DNA of 64,000 nt from Kuschelorhynchus macadamiae. Lineage: Eukaryota > Arthropoda > Insecta > Coleoptera > Curculionidae. The translations under genes were made by a program, and so were the position numbers. Every line of letters starts with the position of its first letter. The first letter of the stretch is position 1. A model generated the notes under the pieces. It was not told the origin of the DNA. It saw nothing but the letters and a program-made list of their open reading frames with translations, and made no database searches. Positions 59,171 through 64,000 of the stretch are shown here, piece by piece. The DNA is taken from the NCBI GenBank assembly GCA_030620095.1, contig JAUTXW010000871.1, positions 806,001-870,000 on the forward strand. The letters are read 5' to 3'.

Positions 59171-60165
59171 ATTTACCGCTTTTTTTGATATTAGTCCAAC
59201 ATTGATAATAATTACAGATTACGTACTACTACTTTGATCGTGCGATAATTAATTTATTATTATTATTAAGATATAATGAGAATGGTACCTCCCTCCGATT
59301 ACTACGTAAGTACTAAGTAAGCTTCTTCAGATAGGGATCCCTGTATCGTCAGGAGCTCGGTGAAGGTTTCTTAACTGCCCAATTATATTTTAATTTTTTT
59401 ATTGAAAAATAACATTATTTAGTTGCGCTCAAACAATTCGCGCAGTCAGTTTCTCTATATAGGAACATGAAAAACCATCCTATTATATTTACTATTTCCC
59501 GGACTATAATATCACCACATAACTTTAGTTATGCAAATCCTATTACACTGTGTCCTGAGACAACAATAAATTCTAATTCTTATTCTAAGGCGCGCACTTA
59601 ACAAATTTCGCCAGAAAACACTCATTATGGAGTGTAACCTTTCTCGAGTTTTCCAACTTAATTCCACTAGAGCAAATGGAACATGAAAGTGCCTTTGAGA
59701 ACTAGTAAACTCTGGAAAATCTCTTTAGAAGTTCCAAATAGTTGGGAAAATACCTTAAAATTTCGTACGGAATTAAATTATACACAGACTATCTACGTTT
59801 GCCCTATAATAAAGGTGAAGTTTTTTGGAGTTTATAGGTTTCTGAAACAGTGTAATCCGGAAAATTAAATCCAACATGAAATTAAAATCTACCGTTATAG
59901 TGGAAACTGCGGTGCATTATCAAAAACGGCCAGCTTTATGTATAAGATTGGATATAATTTGAAACTTATGTATAAAGTATTTTCCCGCCGCAATTTCTAA
60001 AAATGGATTTTATGCGGTTTATTCTCTTTCTTTTCTGTTTCTCCAGAATTTGGATTATTTTACTTTATGAAGTGACTTAATTCGCTAAACTGCTTTTAAA
60101 GGACTTTAGTCCAGGCGGTGGTTAAAAAATAACGTGAAAAACGGAAAAAAAATTAATCAATATAT
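59171..60165. other. No recognised gene
   Basis: A 61-codon frame at 59683-59868 has no known motif. Nothing resembling the missing GPCR TM6-7 exon was found. Confidence 0.4.
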
Positions 60166-61060
60166 ACAAGGTGGTCAATATATAACGGACCGGTTTGTAT
60201 TTTAAATATTTTCAAAACGAAATAAAATACGTTCATTTTTGTGTGTTTATTTTTGTTTTTTATGTGTGGAAAATAATATCAGAGAACCGCCTCTGAAAAC
60301 CACCCTCTTAATCACATTTTTCATCACTTTTTGGTAGGTTTCGGAAGAAACATATTGAATTCTTTTCCGGAGTATTGTTATTCAGCCCTGTTCTACAGGA
60401 TTTGGTTTGTAGGCAATCTTTATTTTTTTTAGCAATTCCCATAATATTCATTGCCAGCTGTGTAACTAGTTCCCCGTTCTGCTGAAACCACATGTTTTGC
60501 AGGTTTAGTTGTTGAATGTGAAGAGCAAGAAAGCTTTGTATCCAATCACGTCACACTCACCAGTGACAGTAACTGTGACAAACTGTGACTTGACGGGGAT
60601 GAAGTAATCGTTGATGGACAACAAATGGATTTTCTAATGCTCAAATATGGTAGCTCTGCTTGTTAACAAATCTTTTCATATCGGGTTCATCACTGGTTAT
60701 AATTTTTCGCCAAAAATCATGATTTTGGGGATTAAGCTGCAATATTACGTAACTGTAGAGTTGGTGACTTTCGTAGTTGTGGCTGTGAATGTCTAGTTCT
60801 TGGAAGGTGTAGAGGTCTCATGGCGCTCCACCACACTTTCATGAACTCTGTCAACATTTGCCAAAGTAAGAATAGTACGAAGACAACCCGACCCTGGCAA
60901 GTCTTTAACTTACCGGTATGTTCAAAGTTCCGCATTAATTGATGAATTGCGTTGATACTGAGCACATTATTTAGACCAAAATCTTGCATGTTATCAGTTC
61001 ATTCTTATGTAAGACTTGTCGTTTAGCGTTCCATGATGAGTTTGCACATGTGCTTTAAGC
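60166..61060 (-). pseudogene. Mariner-like transposase remnant
   Basis: On the - strand: MQDFGLNNVLSINAIHQLMR and NFEHTGKLKT (60732-60989) give the HTH and the TGS-type linker. Basic sequence in broken frames leads to LHLPRTRHSQPQLRKSPTLQ. Near 60480 WFQQNGELVTQLAMNIMG corresponds to WFQQDGATxHTA, with the catalytic Asp changed to Asn. NVIKRVVFRGGSLILF near 60280-60310 is the C-terminal tail. The middle with the first Asp and the SPD block is deleted or unreadable. The element's left side may begin at caaggtggtcaata (60169). Confidence 0.75.
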
Positions 61061-61130
61061 AACTACAACAGCATCACTTTCTGAAATGCGTGTATCAAAA
61101 ATGGCGCCATATTTAAATCACTCAGTTATA

Positions 61131-63111
61131 CAAGGTGATTCAGAAATAAGTACCAAAAATTTACAGGCCTCTAAACCTTGACGAAATATGAAAAAAAGTT
61201 TAATATAATTTTTCTCTAAGCCTCACCGTTTCAAATAAACAGGACATTAAACATGTGTGATAAACAGAACATTTTATTATGTAATATCTGTTAGCAGTTA
61301 GATATCAATTTCAATTTTGGCACAAGTTATCACTACCTACTTATAGATCCACTAAGCCAGTAAACCACAATCATATGGGTCACTTCAGAGGCGTAGAACA
61401 TGCCCTTCATTTATGGTCATATTTTTTTACCCCTTGGTATATTGCCTATTTTTATTAAAATATTTATAGCTTGGCTTCTTTACTAAAAATTATTACTCTT
61501 AGAATTTTTTCATACGGTCTATCATTTCAGAGTTGTATTCGAGTTAATGCGTCAAAACCCTTTATAAGCCAAGCAATAGCAGAAACTTTTTGATTTTATG
61601 GCAAAAATACTACCCGAAAACCTACTGTGCCATCACTTAAAACACATTCTGCTGATTCATGCTGATGTTTTTTCTACTCGTAACTATTGTTTATTAATTT
61701 GTTATAAAAAATTTAATGCAAATAATAAGAGTTGTTAGGATGATCAGTTTCGAAGAATTTTCAAAAATTCATAAGTCGGCCATTTTTTTAGTTGTAACGT
61801 AGATCTTCCGGGAAATGGTAGTCAATGACAAGAACTTTATGCAAGCTTAGGACAGGCGTTGTCGGATAATTAGCTTTTAAGTTATTGCAATTTGAATTTT
61901 TTACTGCGTTAACTTCCAGCGGGTCTCGATGCGACAGGGATCAATTTAACAAAAAAATTTCGAAAACTCACTTATCGCACTTCCAAGCGTATTTCTCAAA
62001 TCAAGGGTATCTAGGGTATCTATGATTTGACAAAGTGACTGGATACGAGTGAAGATATAACATGTTTGTAAGCATTTTTTTAATAATTTTGCAACATTTT
62101 AATACAAAATGAAAATGTACATTTGCAAGAACAATAACTGAGTTTTCAAAATTTTCTTATAAAATTGAAATCGGCCAGCCCGTGTCGCATCCAGACCCGC
62201 TGGAAGTTAGCGCAGTAAAAAATTCAAATTGCAATAACTTAAAAACTAATTATCCGACGGCGCCTGTACTGTGCTTGCTTAAAGCTCATGTGATTGACTA
62301 CCATTTCCCGGAAGGTCTACGCTGCAACTTAAAAAAATGACCGACTAATGAATTTTTAAAAAAAATGGCAAATTTTCCGGTTTTTCAGGGTTGTCTTCAC
62401 AATCACGTGATCGACTTGTTTAATAGCTCATTTTGTTGGTATTTTAATTCGCTACAATTCGCCTCTTTATAACATTGCAATTGCTTAAATCGTTTTCATT
62501 TTATAAGCACAAAACACCATTATTTGTACTAAATTGTTAATAACAAATTAATAAATAATAGTTACAAGTAGAAAAAATATCAGCATAAACCAGCAGAATG
62601 TGTTTTAAGTGATGGCTCAGTTGAGTTTCAGGTAGTATTTTTGCCACAAAATCAATAAATTTTTGCTCTATTGCTTGGCCTATAAAATGTTTTCACGCAT
62701 TAACTCGAATAAAACTCCGAAACGATAGCTCGTATGCAAAAATACTAAGGGTAATAATTTTTAGTAAAGAAGCCAAGCTATAAATATTTTTAGTAAAAAT
62801 AGGCAATATACCGAGTGGTAAAAAAATATGACCATAATTGCAGGGCATATACCCCTGTTCTACGCCTCTGAAGTGACCCATATGGTTACGGTTTGTTGGG
62901 TTAATGGGTCTTATGTAGTGATAACATGTTCCAAAATTGAGATTGGTATCTCGCTCCTAACAGATATTAAATAGTAAGATGTTTTTTTTATCACACATGT
63001 TTAATACCCAGTATATTCTAAACGGTGAGGGTTAGAAAACAATCATATAAAACTTTTTTTCATTGTTTTAGATGCCTATAAATTTTCGGTACTTATTTCT
63101 GAATCACCCTG
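61131..63111. mobile_element. Second giant foldback element: 1.98-kb near-palindrome
   Basis: Left end caaggtgattcagaaataag and right end, complemented, cagggtgattcagaaataag are inverted. Deep inside, 61873-61939 (aagttattgcaatttgaatt ... gcgggtctcgatgcgac) pairs with 62179-62240 (gtcgcatccagacccgc ... aattgcaataactt). Left arm about 809 bases, right arm about 933, loop about 240. A TA precedes the left end (61129-61130); the right flank is TT, probably a mutated TA. No coding frame. Sequence is unrelated to the foldback at 20445 apart from the CARGGTG ends. Confidence 0.9.
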
Positions 63112-64000
63112 TTTATTAGTCACTCTGCAATAAAATTAGATTTGCCGCAAATTTAGCTGTCTGATGTAAAATTTTCTTGCTAAAGAGCATTTAAGTCTTA
63201 ATTTTTTTATAAACTGTAGGGCCTGCACTATGTTGAATCGAGTGTACAAAAATATGTAAAAAATGGTGAAAAACCTAGTGGTCCTAAATGTCATATACGT
63301 ATATTTCAACAACGAATTTAAATTTAAAAGTTTTTGTTTAAGTATTAAGGAATATTGAACATTTTCTCCGGCTTTTTTTCTCTGTAACAATTTTGTTTAT
63401 ACCGGGTGACACATGAGATATATAACAGGCAGCCAGTTTTTTTTAGTTTTAAAAAATATAAACTTTTATTTATAGCTTCCTAAAAGAAATTTTTTTATGA
63501 AAAAAAGCAACGGTTTTACCGGAAGTGACCCCTACTTTATTATTTTAAATAGGGCCCTGTATATTTTTATATACCATTGTATTAATTCTAAACGATATAG
63601 TCACCAGTTAACTTTTGTTTTCAAAATTCGGCATGCTAACTTTTATTTTCATAGATTGATAGATCACAATAGTATTTTTTAACATAAATTGCTATTTTGT
63701 AGTTGTTTTGAAAATAAGGGTGATATATCCTAAAAAAACTTAGTTGTGACGAAAATGACGGTGGAAAAATATAAAAGATGTCATTAAAAATATTGGAGTA
63801 GATTGCTCTTTCTGTAGATGAAGAAGTGGAAAAAATAAAAAAAAATCTATTATTACCTAAAAGGTTTTTAAATCGAAGTGTTCTAAAAAATAAACTTATT
63901 GTGTAACTGCGTTTTTTTTTAAAGCGGCAATGTTGAATTTTCAAAAAATTGCTATCCAGCCACCATTTTGGAAACAAAATTTAACTTGTGATTGATCGTT
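63112..64000. other. No recognised gene
   Basis: Contains ataccgggtgacacatgaga at 63401, another CRGGGTG-type end without partner in the window, and a lone ccagccaccattttgg near 63956 that recalls the dispersed repeat. The frame 63636-63977 shows no known motif. Confidence 0.45.

Overview
This window is AT-rich, intron-dense insect DNA (probably a beetle, judged only from the style of the gene and its transposons). It holds one recognisable host gene in pieces and a very high load of decayed mobile DNA. The host gene is a class A neuropeptide GPCR on the + strand, most like the insect trissin receptor. One exon (16158-16317) carries extracellular loop 1, TM3 and an ERY motif. The next (53199-53381) carries TM4, loop 2 and TM5. 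Their splice sites match in phase, so the 36,881 bases between them read as a single intron. Exons for TM1-2, TM6-7 and the tails were not found.

Layout. 1-8.6 kb: a mariner remnant, a complete-ended hAT copy with an exact 8-bp target duplication, a tandem satellite (about 6.0-6.9 kb) and a GGATCTTT-rich repeat. 8.7-15.4 kb: a MITE inserted at the edge of a long-TIR Tc1/mariner element, a LINE scrap, then copy 1 of a CACTA-like element between two blocks of a dispersed 'GCCGCCATTTTG' repeat. 16.2 kb: GPCR exon. 16.3-53.2 kb (the intron): a 118-bp tandem array, a 1.86-kb foldback palindrome, three Penelope-like elements (one with hammerhead-ribozyme cores at both ends), LINE fragments, a tRNA-derived SINE, several Tc1/mariner pseudogenes, a Tc1-like element split by an LTR-like insertion, a hAT-like element, and a 300-base pure AT tract. 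53.2 kb: second GPCR exon. 53.4-64 kb: copy 2 of the CACTA-like element, cut by a LINE, a mariner pseudogene and a second, unrelated foldback palindrome of 1.98 kb.

No transposon here has an intact open reading frame, so all look immobile unless helped in trans. The most notable points are the precise nested insertions that allow relative dating, the two large palindromes (one lying in a host intron in sense with transcription), the Penelope ribozymes, and the paired CACTA-like copies encoding a zinc-rich protein that I read as an RNase H-fold transposase. All homology statements come from recognising motifs by eye; no search was run.
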